DNA of 64,000 bases from an uncultured Clostridium sp. (GCA_900543695.1 UQSG01000009.1:1-64000); one strand, 5' to 3'; shown: positions 1 to 9,283, counted from the first letter of the stretch. Numbers and translations are program-made. The notes: generated from the letters alone by a model not told the origin.

Positions 1-2
1 CA

Positions 3-482
3 AATGAATTCTTAAACTCCTACATAAAAGAATTCAACGCGAAATTCGCTCTGCCCATCAATAGTAGCAAATCTGTTTTCGAAACACAACCCTCTGATGA
101 AAAAATTAATCAAATTCTCTCTGTACTAACTCAACGCACTATCGATAGCGGACACTGTATCCAACACCACAAACACTACTACCGTCTCCTAGATCAAAAC
201 GGGTTTCAAGTACACTACAAGAAAGGAACGAAAGCTCTGCTGATAGAGTCGTATGACGAACAGAAATTTTGCTGTGTAAATGATACAAATATCTATGTTT
301 TAGAAGAAATCCCTATGCATCAAGCCAAATCCAAAGACCTTGACGTCGATTACATGAAACATAAACCTAAAAAGCAAAATATTCCCGCAACCAACCATCC
401 TTGGCGACTATCCGGTTTTCTAAACTTCGCAAAAAAACAGCAGCATCGTTTTCACTTCGATACGGTAACAGAAACTGCCTAA
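3..482 (+). CDS. ISNCY-type transposase, C-terminal part (5' end outside window)
   Basis: The frame is open from the left edge of the window and ends at TAA 480-482, giving about 159 residues. The end of the protein carries a His-Pro-Trp-Arg motif followed by a basic tail, and the middle contains a short segment with paired histidines and tyrosines (HHKHYY). This matches my memory of the C-terminal domain of ISNCY (IS1202/ISDol1-like) integrase-type transposases, which follows the DDE core. The catalytic core lies left of the window, so activity cannot be judged. Codon use is A+T-rich compared with the genes downstream, as expected for an insertion sequence. The family assignment is by motif memory only. 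Confidence 0.6.
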   Translation, partial: NEFLNSYIKEFNAKFALPINSSKSVFETQPSDEKINQILSVLTQRTIDSGHCIQHHKHYYRLLDQNGFQVHYKKGTKALLIESYDEQKFCCVNDTNIYVLEEIPMHQAKSKDLDVDYMKHKPKKQNIPATNHPWRLSGFLNFAKKQQHRFHFDTVTETA

Positions 483-502
483 AAAACAGTCCTAAAAATT
501 GA

Positions 503-530
503 ATATACCCTAGATTTCTCCGGGGTATAT
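503..530 (+). terminator. weak hairpin after transposase
   Basis: ATATACCC (503-510) and GGGTATAT (523-530) form an 8-bp stem with a 12-base loop, followed by a T-rich stretch. It may end the transposase transcript or belong to the terminal part of the insertion sequence. A GGGACATTTTC stretch at 545-555 may be the outer end of the element, but no partner end is visible. Confidence 0.35.
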
Positions 531-563
531 ACTTTACTTATTTTGGGACATTTTCAAAAATGG

Positions 564-591
564 TTGACAACGCCGCGCTTCCGTTTATATT
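564..591 (+). promoter_or_regulatory. sigma-A type promoter of ABC transporter gene
   Basis: TTGACA at 564-569 and TATATT at 586-591 are separated by 16 bases. The start codon of the ABC gene is about 55 bases downstream. Both hexamers are near consensus. The promoter sits just outside the presumed end of the insertion sequence. Confidence 0.65.
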
Positions 592-646
592 CAGTTTATA
601 AAACGTGTGTAAAATATTTGCGTTACGAAAGAAAGGAGCTTTTCGC

Positions 647-3283
647 ATGCTGAAATTAAATCAAATTACGAAAACATATACCGTTGGAGATCTGCACGTG
701 GAGGCGCTGAAGGGGATTACAGTAGAATTCCGAAAAAGCGAGTTCGTGTCAGTGCTTGGCCCTTCCGGCTGCGGAAAAACAACGCTGCTGAATATTATCG
801 GCGGGCTGGACCAGTATACCTCGGGCGATCTTGTAATTAACGAGATCTCTACAAAGGAGTACAGGGACAGCGACTGGGATGCATACCGAAACCACCGTAT
901 CGGTTTTGTTTTTCAAAACTATAACCTGATTTCCCATCAGAACGTGCAGTCGAATGTCGAGCTTGCGCTGACGCTTTCCGGCGTCAGCAAAAGCGAACGG
1001 AAGAAACGAGCTCTGGAGGCGCTGGAGAAGGTCGGGCTGAGTGATCAGGCCCACAAGAAGCCGAATCAGATGTCAGGCGGACAGATGCAGCGTGTAGCAA
1101 TCGCGCGTGCGCTTGTCAATAACCCGGATATTTTACTTGCCGACGAGCCGACCGGTGCGCTTGATTCGGAAACAAGCGTACAGATTATGGAAATCCTGAA
1201 AGAAATTTCAAAGGAAAAGCTTGTCATTATGGTGACGCACAACCCGGAGCTTGCGGCGCGGTATTCTACGCGGATCATCCGGCTCCTAGACGGAATGATT
1301 ACGGACGACACCGATCCGTATACGGCCGCGCGCGTCGAACCGCTGCCGAAGGAAAAACGAAGAAAGACGAAAGAAAAGGGGAAAAAGCAGAAAACCTCCA
1401 TGTCGTTTTTCACAGCGCTTTCTTTGAGTCTGAACAATCTGATGACAAAGAAGGCGCGAACCTTCATGACCTCCTTTGCCGGCAGCATCGGAATCATAGG
1501 AATCGCTTTGATTCTGGCGCTTTCCAGCGGCGTCAATGCGTACGTAAAACGGGTGGAGGCCGACACCCTGTCAAGCTATCCCCTGACAATCGAGGCTTCT
1601 ACCATGGACATGACCGGGATCATGTCGGCAATGCTTTCGACGCAGAAGGACAAGGTCGAGCATGGAGATGATAAAATTTATTCGAATGATCTGATGACGG
1701 ACATTCTGGAGACGATGTCGGGGCAGGTAATTATAAACAACCTGGAAGCGTTTAAAGCACATCTGGAAGATCCTGAAAGCGGCTTTTCCGAGCTGGTCTC
1801 GGACGTCCAGTACAATTATTCGACGCCGCTGAACATTTATAAAGCTGATACTTCGGAGGGTGTGCTGCAGGTAAACCCGAGCCAGGTGCTTACAATGCTC
1901 GGTCTTTCCGGTATGTCGGATATGACCGAAATGAGCGGGAGCTCTTCTTCAATGTCCACCTTTAATGTCTGGACAGAGCTGATGGATAACGAGGAGCTGC
2001 TGGAGTCACAGTATGACGTTTTATACGGAAGCATGCCGCAGGCATATGACGAGGCGGTAATCATCGTTGACAAAAATAATGAAATCAGCGACTACACGCT
2101 GTATGCACTCGGGATTAAGAGCCCGGCGGAGCTCGAGCAGATGATGAAGGATATTATGGCCGGAAATCCCGTAGAAGTCGGGAAGGCGGAGGAATACACA
2201 TATGAATACCTTTGCTCTCTGTCGTATAAGCTGCTGCTCAGCACGGACTATTATTCTTATGATGAGGAATCGGATCGATGGATCGACCGCTCGAGCGATA
2301 CGGAATACCTGAAAAGCGTCATCGAGGACGATTCGCGTGGAATTGAAGTGAAAATCGTAGGAATTCTGCGTCAGGCGGAGGATACGGCCTCCAGCACTGC
2401 GGTTCGCGGCTCCGTGGCCTACCGCTCCGATCTGATGGAGGCGCTGATCGAGAAGGTCAATGATAGTGAGATCGTAAAGGATCAGAACGCCAGGCCTGAT
2501 ACAGATGTGTTTACGGGGAAAAAATTCACGGAGACGACGGGAGAAGAAGGCGGCGCCGGTTTCGATGTATCAATGCTGACGCCGGAAGAGCAGGAATATT
2601 TCATGTCCCTGACCGATGAGGAAAAGGCGGAATTTGCCAGCGCATATATGGCGCAGAACGCGACTTCTTCCGCCACGCTGGAGGGAAACCTGGAAAAAAT
2701 GGGTGTCGCCGATCTTGACAAGCCGTCCGCAATCAACATTTATCCCGTCGATTTTGAGTCCAAAGAGGAAATTGTTGCAAAAATCGAAGAATATAACGAC
2801 AGCAGAGCGGAAGCGGATAAGATTCAATACACGGATTATATCAGCATCATGATGTCATCCGTCACGACGATTATCAACGCAATCAGTTATATTCTGATTG
2901 CCTTTGTAGCGATTTCTCTGATTGTTTCGTCGATCATGATCGGTATTATTACCTATATTTCCGTTTTGGAGCGGACCAAGGAAATCGGAATTCTGCGCAG
3001 CATCGGAGCTTCCAAACGCGATATTTCCAGAGTGTTTAACGCCGAAACATTGATCGTCGGCTTTGCCGCAGGAATAATCGGGATCGGTATTACGCTGCTT
3101 CTGACCATTCCGGTGAATGTGATCATCCATGCGTATACCGGAATTTCCGGAATGGCGGCGCTGCCATGGCTGGGCGCGATTATCCTCGTTGCAATCAGCA
3201 TGTTCCTGACGTTTGTCGCGGGCCTGATCCCATCGCGCTTTGCGGCGAAAAAGGATCCTGTGGAGGCGCTGCGCTCGGAATAA
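647..3283 (+). CDS. ABC transporter, ATPase fused to FtsX/MacB-type permease
   Basis: An 878-residue membrane protein of the MacB/LolD-FtsX class. Residues 1-225 are the ATPase, with Walker A GPSGCGKTT, signature MSGGQMQR and Walker B LLADEPTGALD. A lysine-rich linker is followed by a first membrane helix near residue 285, a large extracytoplasmic domain of about 430 residues, then three C-terminal helices with the FtsX motif around ERTKEIGILRSIG. Such proteins couple ATP hydrolysis to movement of peptides, antibiotics or envelope lipoproteins rather than import. The start is ATG 647, because GAAAGGAG lies 8 bases before it; the in-frame GTG at 605 has no ribosome site. It is a single-gene unit with its own promoter and terminator. 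The substrate is unknown. Confidence 0.9.
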   Translation: MLKLNQITKTYTVGDLHVEALKGITVEFRKSEFVSVLGPSGCGKTTLLNIIGGLDQYTSGDLVINEISTKEYRDSDWDAYRNHRIGFVFQNYNLISHQNVQSNVELALTLSGVSKSERKKRALEALEKVGLSDQAHKKPNQMSGGQMQRVAIARALVNNPDILLADEPTGALDSETSVQIMEILKEISKEKLVIMVTHNPELAARYSTRIIRLLDGMITDDTDPYTAARVEPLPKEKRRKTKEKGKKQKTSMSFFTALSLSLNNLMTKKARTFMTSFAGSIGIIGIALILALSSGVNAYVKRVEADTLSSYPLTIEASTMDMTGIMSAMLSTQKDKVEHGDDKIYSNDLMTDILETMSGQVIINNLEAFKAHLEDPESGFSELVSDVQYNYSTPLNIYKADTSEGVLQVNPSQVLTMLGLSGMSDMTEMSGSSSSMSTFNVWTELMDNEELLESQYDVLYGSMPQAYDEAVIIVDKNNEISDYTLYALGIKSPAELEQMMKDIMAGNPVEVGKAEEYTYEYLCSLSYKLLLSTDYYSYDEESDRWIDRSSDTEYLKSVIEDDSRGIEVKIVGILRQAEDTASSTAVRGSVAYRSDLMEALIEKVNDSEIVKDQNARPDTDVFTGKKFTETTGEEGGAGFDVSMLTPEEQEYFMSLTDEEKAEFASAYMAQNATSSATLEGNLEKMGVADLDKPSAINIYPVDFESKEEIVAKIEEYNDSRAEADKIQYTDYISIMMSSVTTIINAISYILIAFVAISLIVSSIMIGIITYISVLERTKEIGILRSIGASKRDISRVFNAETLIVGFAAGIIGIGITLLLTIPVNVIIHAYTGISGMAALPWLGAIILVAISMFLTFVAGLIPSRFAAKKDPVEALRSE

Positions 3284-3316
3284 CAGAAAGAGCGGATCAA
3301 TACGCCAAAAGCATGC

Positions 3317-3351
3317 AAAGGGCACACCAGTGTGTGCCTTTTGTATTTTTT
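3317..3351 (+). terminator. rho-independent terminator after ABC gene
   Basis: GGCACAC pairs with GTGTGCC around a CAGT loop, flanked by an A-tract on the left and TTTTGTATTTTTTG on the right. It lies 35-70 bases after the ABC stop codon. Confidence 0.8.
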
Positions 3352-3542
3352 GTTTTTATAATTAATAACAGAAAGAAAAAAATGCCAGCATTTCTATAAG
3401 AAGTTGGGAGACTTTTCCCATGGACTGTGATAATATTTCAGCATTGCAGCTTGCTTTGCTGAGGAGCAAAAGAAAAAACGGCAAAGGGGACAGCGCAATT
3501 CCCCAATCTGACGGAATTTAGAGAAAATCAGGAGGCGTTTAT

Positions 3543-3965
3543 ATGGAATACAGGAAATTTGACGATATCATTATAGCAAGAATCGACAAAGGAGAAGAAA
3601 TTATTGAGAAGGTAAAAGAAATTGCGTCGGTGGAGCGGATTGCGCTGGCAGGCGTGCAGGCCATTGGAGCCGTTAATCGCTTTACAGCCGGAGTTTTTCA
3701 AACGGAGGAGAAAAAATATTTGGCAAATGACTTTAACGGCTGCTTTGAAATCCTATCCCTGACGGGAACGATCAGCACGATGCAGGACGAAGTTTACTGC
3801 CATTTCCATATCAGCGCGGGAAACGAACGCGGACAGGTTTTCGGAGGGCATTTAAACAGCGCGACTGTAAGCGCAACCTGTGAAATGGTGATTCAAATCA
3901 TAAACGGAAGAGCCGATAGACGCTATGATGAAGAGACCGGCCTGAATTTATATCAATTTTTGTAA
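3543..3965 (+). CDS. PPC (DUF296) domain protein
   Basis: A 140-residue cytosolic protein consisting of a single PPC/DUF296 domain, the usual size in bacteria. The hallmark HFHIS followed later by GGHL (residues about 80-105) is present; in this family these histidines bind a metal and the domain forms trimers. Bacterial members are often described as DNA-binding because the domain is fused to AT-hooks in plants, but no AT-hook is visible here and the function is unknown. ATG 3543 is preceded by AGGAGG at 6-11 bases. The gene is followed 54 bases later by an ACT-domain gene in the same direction, so the two may be co-transcribed. Confidence 0.8.
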   Translation: MEYRKFDDIIIARIDKGEEIIEKVKEIASVERIALAGVQAIGAVNRFTAGVFQTEEKKYLANDFNGCFEILSLTGTISTMQDEVYCHFHISAGNERGQVFGGHLNSATVSATCEMVIQIINGRADRRYDEETGLNLYQFL

Positions 3966-4019
3966 AGCCCTCGGCGGCATCCCAGCAGGGATTTGATATT
4001 TTAGTATTGGAGGCTACCT

Positions 4020-4385
4020 ATGGAAATCAAGCGCATAGACTATGACTTTTCAATTTGCAAAGTAGAAGATTATTCTTTGGCCGACCTTACGATGGAATAC
4101 TGCTTTTTTGCAAAAACAGACGAAGAAAACTCAATTGTCTGCATCACGGAGTATGTCCCGGAAAATACGACTGCATGTGATCACGTATGGAAAGCGTTCA
4201 GAATACAAGGCGTTTTGGATTTTTCGCTGATCGGGATCCTTTCCGAATTATCAACTTTGCTGGCCGAGAATAAAATCGGAATCTTTGCCGTTTCTACTTA
4301 TAATACGGACTATATTTTAACAAAAAAGGAAAACTACGACAAAGCGCTGGAAATATTATCCAAAGCGGGATATCGCGTGATCTGA
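4020..4385 (+). CDS. ACT-domain protein (CASTOR/COG3603-like)
   Basis: A 121-residue cytosolic protein. The C-terminal half contains the ACT pattern FSLIGILSELSTLLAENKIGIF followed by a strand and a final helix (from about residue 65 to the end), with a ferredoxin-like N-terminal half carrying conserved CITEYVP. Small proteins of this type (COG3603, ACT_7) are thought to sense amino acids; no ligand can be predicted here. ATG 4020 has GGAGG 8 bases upstream. The gene is 54 bases after the PPC gene and is followed by a terminator hairpin. Confidence 0.75.
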   Translation: MEIKRIDYDFSICKVEDYSLADLTMEYCFFAKTDEENSIVCITEYVPENTTACDHVWKAFRIQGVLDFSLIGILSELSTLLAENKIGIFAVSTYNTDYILTKKENYDKALEILSKAGYRVI

Positions 4386-4419
4386 CGAAGCCGCTGCGCA
4401 GGAAGAGGGGAATACGATC

Positions 4420-4445
4420 GGTCGGAACGCGCTTGCATTCCGACC
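4420..4445. terminator. hairpin between convergent genes
   Basis: GGTCGGAA (4420-4427) pairs perfectly with TTCCGACC (4438-4445), followed on the plus strand by a T-rich run about 15 bases later. It lies between the ACT gene (plus) and the sigma-like gene (minus) and may serve both. Confidence 0.6.
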
Positions 4446-4463
4446 GTCCGTACGAATTGTCTT

Positions 4464-6086
4464 TTATTTTCTATAATAAATACAAATAGCGTTTGAAGAG
4501 AGACAGTAATCCTTTGGGATATCCAGCGCAGGCTCCGCTCCGTTCATGCCATAATAATACAGGAATCCGATTGGGAAAAAGGCATTCACTCTCATGACGA
4601 AGTGCGCATATTCTTCGATCAAATCCTTTCTGGTCGCCGGCAGCAGGATCCGTTCTCCGACCTCCGCCGCAGCTTCGACATATTTGAAAGCAATTTCAGA
4701 TGTCGCTTCCCGCAGCAGCTGCTGGATTTTCGACTGGCATTCATACGTCATGATCGGAACGGAAGGATACAGCTTGCCATCTTTTTTATGCAGATAATCC
4801 AGACGGATCAGGTTTGCGGCCATTTCTTCCTCGTTCGGCGTCAGGGCAAGCTCCGGGCAGTCGTAGATCCTCATAAAAAGATCGGCGTTCGATTCATTTA
4901 TGATATGATCTCTGTCGGAAAACGGCCATTCCTGAAACAGGTTTGCATGCTCGATCTGCGCGTAGCCGGAGGTCCGGAAGCTTTTGTGAAGATTGCTCCA
5001 GAGAAGCCAGTTCTTTTGCTGCCCGGGATCCGTGAAGGTCTCGTCCGGGTATTGCACCGTACCGGCGATGCGATAGTCTTTTCCGTTCTGCTCGGGAATT
5101 TTACCGCGCCATTTTCCGTTGTAAATTTCCAGCATCGAACAGCTCAGCATATCGGCGGCTACGCAGTAAAGAATCCAAAGCAGCCGGCGCATCGGAAAAT
5201 CGTTTCCGTAAAAATCCAGCGCCCGGATTTTGCTTTCGCATGAAAGGATTGCGTCAGTAACCTCGCCGCCGACGCTTCCGTAGACCTCCCCAAGCGCGCG
5301 CTGAAAGTTTTCCCACGTCTCGCGGGGATAAATACAAAAATCCGTTATATAATTGCCGCAGGAGATCTCTTTTATAAATTTTTTTTCGACCAGGTATTTC
5401 AGCTTTTCTTCAAAATAAACGGGAGCAACGCCGATTTCGTCAGCAATTTCACGAACCGTTTTGCTCTTTTCAGAACAGACGACAAAAATCTGCTTCGTCA
5501 TGATATCGCTGATCTGATCCCAATAATCGGGAATTCTGTATCCTCCCCACAGAAAAAGCTCAGCAGGGGCATAAGAGGCTTTTCCGTAATTTGTCATAGC
5601 GTTCATTCCTTTCCTGATATTAATTTTTGCATCGAACAGACGCCTTTTTACCGTGCCCTTCGGTACGGAAAGCGCCTCCGCGATCTGCGGAATGTTCATT
5701 TCCTTTAGATAATAAAGAATAATTACTTCCCTGTGAAGCTGTGAAAGACGGGAGATCGCATAATTTAATTCGCTGACCGCTTCGCTTTTGAGCAGCGCCT
5801 CCTCCAGATCCTGATCGGACTGCAATGTGCTGCAGACCTCCTCCAGCTGAACGACTCCGTACTGCTTCATTCGCAAAAACAGATTGAAGCGGTTTTTCGC
5901 CATGGCCCAATACCAGGGGTAAAAGCGTTCGATGCTTTTGCCGCCATGCAGCGCTTTTACCGCTTCGAAAAGAATCTCCTGCGTCAGCTCCTCCGAATCG
6001 TGCGCGTTTTGCAGGCGTTTATAACAGTACAAATAGGTCGCTTCAATAAGCGATTGATTGATATATGCCGATTCCGTCGTTCTCAT
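4464..6086 (-). CDS. sigma-70 (ECF-like) factor with large C-terminal extension
   Basis: A 540-residue protein. Residues about 5-75 match sigma region 2, including a YCYKRLQNAHDSEELTQEI stretch and a WYWAMAKNRF segment at the DNA-melting position. Residues about 105-160 match region 4, with the LPKxxREV-like start, NIPQIAEALSVPKGTVKRRLFDAK helix-turn-helix and a KGM end. That would be a complete ECF factor of about 165 residues. The remaining 375 residues begin with a second winged-helix-like segment (about 195-245, TVREIADEIGVAPVYFEEKL) and then an unrecognised alpha/beta region with many aromatic residues. No membrane segment is visible. The extension may be a sensor or a built-in anti-sigma. 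It is transcribed away from the sugar operon and is a candidate regulator of it, without proof. Confidence 0.8.
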   Translation of the reverse strand: MRTTESAYINQSLIEATYLYCYKRLQNAHDSEELTQEILFEAVKALHGGKSIERFYPWYWAMAKNRFNLFLRMKQYGVVQLEEVCSTLQSDQDLEEALLKSEAVSELNYAISRLSQLHREVIILYYLKEMNIPQIAEALSVPKGTVKRRLFDAKINIRKGMNAMTNYGKASYAPAELFLWGGYRIPDYWDQISDIMTKQIFVVCSEKSKTVREIADEIGVAPVYFEEKLKYLVEKKFIKEISCGNYITDFCIYPRETWENFQRALGEVYGSVGGEVTDAILSCESKIRALDFYGNDFPMRRLLWILYCVAADMLSCSMLEIYNGKWRGKIPEQNGKDYRIAGTVQYPDETFTDPGQQKNWLLWSNLHKSFRTSGYAQIEHANLFQEWPFSDRDHIINESNADLFMRIYDCPELALTPNEEEMAANLIRLDYLHKKDGKLYPSVPIMTYECQSKIQQLLREATSEIAFKYVEAAAEVGERILLPATRKDLIEEYAHFVMRVNAFFPIGFLYYYGMNGAEPALDIPKDYCLSSNAICIYYRK

Positions 6087-6162
6087 CTCCGTCGCTGAAA
6101 AAATAACCGGTTACACCCATTAAGTTGGGAAACGGGCCGAAAGGTTCGCTATATCTGATGAT

Positions 6163-6190
6163 ATTATATCATACGAGCCGTATGACAAAA
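6163..6190 (-). promoter_or_regulatory. promoter of sigma-like gene with palindromic operator
   Basis: On the minus strand TTTTGT (6190-6185) and TATAAT (6168-6163) are 16 bases apart. The spacer is filled by the palindrome TCATACG-AGC-CGTATGA (6169-6185). An operator in this position is typical for a repressor or a MerR-like activator. The binding protein is unknown; autoregulation is possible. Confidence 0.6.
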
Positions 6191-6319
6191 GACGGTTTTC
6201 CGGATTGTGAAAATTTTACATTGTTTTTAAGACAATTTTGTCTGTTTTTTGCATTTATATTCATATATCAGCGTTTCAAAATAAAAAGAAATAAAACGAA
6301 AGAAATATTGCGAAAGGTA

Positions 6320-6347
6320 TTGACAGAAAACGAAAGAATATGATAAG
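6320..6347 (+). promoter_or_regulatory. promoter of carbohydrate operon
   Basis: TTGACA (6320-6325) is followed after 16 bases by GATAAG (6342-6347); a better -10 (TATGAT, 6339) would have a spacing of only 13. The -35 is perfect and the -10 poor, which suggests a regulated promoter. The first start codon lies 52 bases downstream. Confidence 0.5.
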
Positions 6348-6398
6348 ATGCGTCACAGAGGAAAAATACGACTTTACAATTGGATTGGAGGCAATGAA

Positions 6399-8162
6399 AT
6401 GAAGAAATGCAAATTATGTAAAATGACTGCCTTGTTTTGCGCTGCTTTCCTGACGGTATGCGCTTTTCTGTGGAATATGCAGTCCGTACAGGGCGATGGG
6501 GATACGGCGCTGTACTACTGGGGCTTTGAGAATACCACGGCGGACGCAGCCGGTACGCTGACATCGGGAAGCGAAGGCAGCTTTACTGCAGGCAGGCAGG
6601 GACAGGCACTGAATGTGGCCGAAAACGGCGCTGTTAAGTCGGGCGCCATACCGACAGACACGACTATGGGTTTCACCATGGCGGCCTGGATTTATCTGAA
6701 CGAGGGCGCAGAGGGATACAATATCATCATGTCATCCGGAAATACGGCGGCTGAGGGCAGCGAACGCTTCCAGCTCCATATCGGACAGGCGGGACCGGAG
6801 CTCGGCGGCGGTTATCTTCTGGCTTTTGCGCCGGCCGTCGATCCCCTGGCGTTCCCGGGGGACGGGGATGAGCAGCTGGAATCCTGTCTGGTCCCTTATG
6901 AAACGTGGACGCATGCGGCGGTGACGTTCAACGGAGAAAAGGCGGTGCTGTATATGAACGGAACGCCGGTCCTGGAGCGGACCGCAGCCGCCGGCCTGGG
7001 AACTCTTGCTTTACATAAACAGATCACAATCGGCGCGCTCAATCACGACGCCGTGACGTTCCAGTTTAACGGTGCGATCGATGAAGCCGTATATGCAAAC
7101 TACCCAATGAAGGCCGCAGAAATTGCGGCGCTGGCGTCCGATCCGGCTGCAGCTGCCGGCGATCTGGACGGCTGGGCGAAGGGAACGAAGACCATAGAGC
7201 CGGATGCGATTGTCACGCCGCCCGAGAACACATCGGAGCCTTCCGAATTGCCGACAGGAGGCACTACGATCTATTACTGGCCCTTCGACGAGAGCTCAGA
7301 GGATCTTTCTCATTATGAAATGTATTTTGACGAGTATGACATAGGTCTGGAATATACGGACGGTGCCGTCAATCAGGGCGTTGATACCTCCTTCGGAGGG
7401 GCGCTTTCCGTTCCGTTTGAGGAGGAGCAGGATTTCAGCTGCTTTACGATTTCTTTCTGGATGCGCTGGGACGGCTCTGCGCCCGGCTACGGCGTCCTGT
7501 TTGCCGCGGCGGGCAAAGAGCAGCCGTATCATACGGAGCTGTATACTACGACAAGCGATGGAGAACACGCGCAGCTGGCATTTTTCAATACCGGAATGGG
7601 CAATCCGATGGAGGGACTCGCTCCGATCGAAATCGGAGAGCTGTACCATGTGGCCTGTACGTATGACGGCGCCATGCTCCGTGTTTACGTGAACGGCGAG
7701 CTTGCAATGGAAACAGCGGCAAACGTGGAAACTGCCGGCTTCGGCAGCAACTTCGACGCGCTGGCGCTGGGCTGCCTTACGGACTCAACGCTGCCCTTCA
7801 TGGGGATGCTGGATGAGGTCGTTCTGGCAGATTACGCGTTTGATGAAGCGCTGATTGCCAAGCTGTACAGCAGCCCGGAGGAGGGCGCCGCTGAGATTGC
7901 AGGTCTGGTAAAAGCCAACTATCCGGAGGATTACGCGCCGGCCACGGAGGCACCGGAGGCGACGGCAGCGCCGGCTACCGCTACCAAGGCGCCGGTTACC
8001 GCGGCGGCTACGGCGGCGAGAACGCCGGTCAAGACAGCAAAGCCTGCAGAAACGGACCATTCGACGACGATTGCGGTAATCATTATCGTGGTCACTGTGG
8101 CCGTGATTGCAGCAGCCGTCGCGATCGTACTGGTCATGAAGAAAAAGGCTGCAAAAAAGTAA
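6399..8162 (+). CDS. surface protein with two LamG-like domains and C-terminal membrane anchor
   Basis: A 587-residue exported protein. It starts with a signal peptide (MKKCKLCKMTALFCAAFL), followed by two concanavalin/LamG-like modules at about residues 35-230 and 275-490. Each has the typical pattern of a sheet with an EGxYNIIM/GYGVLF strand, then THAAVTF or YHVACTYDGAMLRVYVNGE. A Thr/Ala/Pro-rich linker follows, then one membrane helix near residues 555-580 and a lysine-rich tail. Such modules bind sugars or occur in large glycosidases; no catalytic domain is seen. ATG 6399 has TTGGAGG 8 bases upstream; earlier in-frame starts lack one. It is the first gene of the operon and probably captures substrate at the cell surface. 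Confidence 0.8.
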   Translation: MKKCKLCKMTALFCAAFLTVCAFLWNMQSVQGDGDTALYYWGFENTTADAAGTLTSGSEGSFTAGRQGQALNVAENGAVKSGAIPTDTTMGFTMAAWIYLNEGAEGYNIIMSSGNTAAEGSERFQLHIGQAGPELGGGYLLAFAPAVDPLAFPGDGDEQLESCLVPYETWTHAAVTFNGEKAVLYMNGTPVLERTAAAGLGTLALHKQITIGALNHDAVTFQFNGAIDEAVYANYPMKAAEIAALASDPAAAAGDLDGWAKGTKTIEPDAIVTPPENTSEPSELPTGGTTIYYWPFDESSEDLSHYEMYFDEYDIGLEYTDGAVNQGVDTSFGGALSVPFEEEQDFSCFTISFWMRWDGSAPGYGVLFAAAGKEQPYHTELYTTTSDGEHAQLAFFNTGMGNPMEGLAPIEIGELYHVACTYDGAMLRVYVNGELAMETAANVETAGFGSNFDALALGCLTDSTLPFMGMLDEVVLADYAFDEALIAKLYSSPEEGAAEIAGLVKANYPEDYAPATEAPEATAAPATATKAPVTAAATAARTPVKTAKPAETDHSTTIAVIIIVVTVAVIAAAVAIVLVMKKKAAKK

Positions 8163-8245
8163 GAAAATCCTGAACAAAATTATCGCAGTCCGCGCGGCGC
8201 AGCTTGCTGCCGCGCGGACAACACAGAAAGGACGGAGCATTTGTT

Positions 8246-9283
8246 ATGGCAAAGAAGAGCAGCAGCCAAAGCGGCGTCGTGCGGATCGCATTGATCGGCG
8301 CCGGCAGAGCGGGAATGATTCACGCCCGGAATTTTCGGACTGCGGTGGATCACTGCCGCCTTGCTGCGGTGGCGGATCCTGTGGAATCGGCGGCAGAGGA
8401 AGCCGCAAGAACGCTGGAGGTAAATACATATTATACGGATTACAGAGAACTGCTTCAGGATGACGGGATTGACGCGGTTGTGATTGCCACGCCGACAAAA
8501 TATCACTGCGAGATCGCTGCGGCAGCCGCTGCCGCAGGCAAGCATATTTTCTGCGAGAAGCCGATGGCGATGACGTATGAGGAATGCCTTGTAATGGAAA
8601 ACGCGGCAAAGGAGCATCACGTGAAGCTGCAGATCGGCTTTATGCGCCGCTTTGACACGGCGTTTACTGAGGCGAAAAAGGTCATCGACAGCGGAGCGAT
8701 CGGCGACGTTGTCATGGTACGCTCCAATACGCGCGGCCCCAGTATTCCGCAGCCCTGGATGTATGATATTTCCAAAAGCAACGGACCGCTGGCGGAGGTC
8801 AACAGTCATGACATCGATACGCTCCGGTGGTTTACGGGCAGCGAATTTTATTCCCTTTACGCAATCGCCGGCAATTTCAGGTGCCCCGACGCCAGAAAGG
8901 ACTTTCCGGATTTTTACGATAATGTGATCCTGACGGCGTCTTTTGAAAACGGAATGCAGGGAATGATTGACGGCGCGCAGGGCGTCCGTTATGGTTATGA
9001 TACACGGGTAGAGGTTCTGGGTACGGAGGGCTGTATTTTTCTCGGCCGCATGGAGGAAAACGGAATGCGCGTCTGCACAAAGGAGATGCAGTGCCATACA
9101 GAGTTCATTAATTCCTGGCGATTCCTGTTTAAGGATGCGTATCTGGAAGAGGACGCGGCGTTTGTGCGCTGTATCCTGGAGGACAGCCCGCCGCTGGTCG
9201 GCGCGGCGGACGGCAGAATGGCCGTAAAAATCGTCAATGCCGGAAATCAGTCGATCAGAGAAAAGAGGATTGTTTTATGTTAA
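8246..9283 (+). CDS. Gfo/Idh/MocA-family NAD(P)-dependent oxidoreductase
   Basis: A 345-residue cytosolic enzyme. The Rossmann fold at the N-terminus has the dinucleotide motif IGAGRAGMIHARNF (residues about 15-28). The family signature CEKPMA is near residue 97, and a DIDTLRWF segment near residue 190 carries the usual His-Asp pair (SHDID). The family oxidises or reduces hydroxyls of cyclitols, sugars and glycosides. ATG 8246 follows AAAGGACGGA. The next gene starts inside the last codons of this one (7-base overlap), so the two are translationally coupled. Specificity cannot be read; myo-inositol-type or 3-keto-sugar chemistry are both possible. Confidence 0.88.
   Translation: MAKKSSSQSGVVRIALIGAGRAGMIHARNFRTAVDHCRLAAVADPVESAAEEAARTLEVNTYYTDYRELLQDDGIDAVVIATPTKYHCEIAAAAAAAGKHIFCEKPMAMTYEECLVMENAAKEHHVKLQIGFMRRFDTAFTEAKKVIDSGAIGDVVMVRSNTRGPSIPQPWMYDISKSNGPLAEVNSHDIDTLRWFTGSEFYSLYAIAGNFRCPDARKDFPDFYDNVILTASFENGMQGMIDGAQGVRYGYDTRVEVLGTEGCIFLGRMEENGMRVCTKEMQCHTEFINSWRFLFKDAYLEEDAAFVRCILEDSPPLVGAADGRMAVKIVNAGNQSIREKRIVLC

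Larger units (their letters stand above)
6087..6398. other. divergent intergenic region with both promoters
   Basis: 312 bases between the sigma-like gene (minus) and the first gene of the carbohydrate operon (plus). It holds the minus-strand promoter with a palindrome at 6163-6190, the plus-strand promoter at 6320-6347, and an A+T-rich stretch at 6200-6300 without further structure that I can see. Confidence 0.6.
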
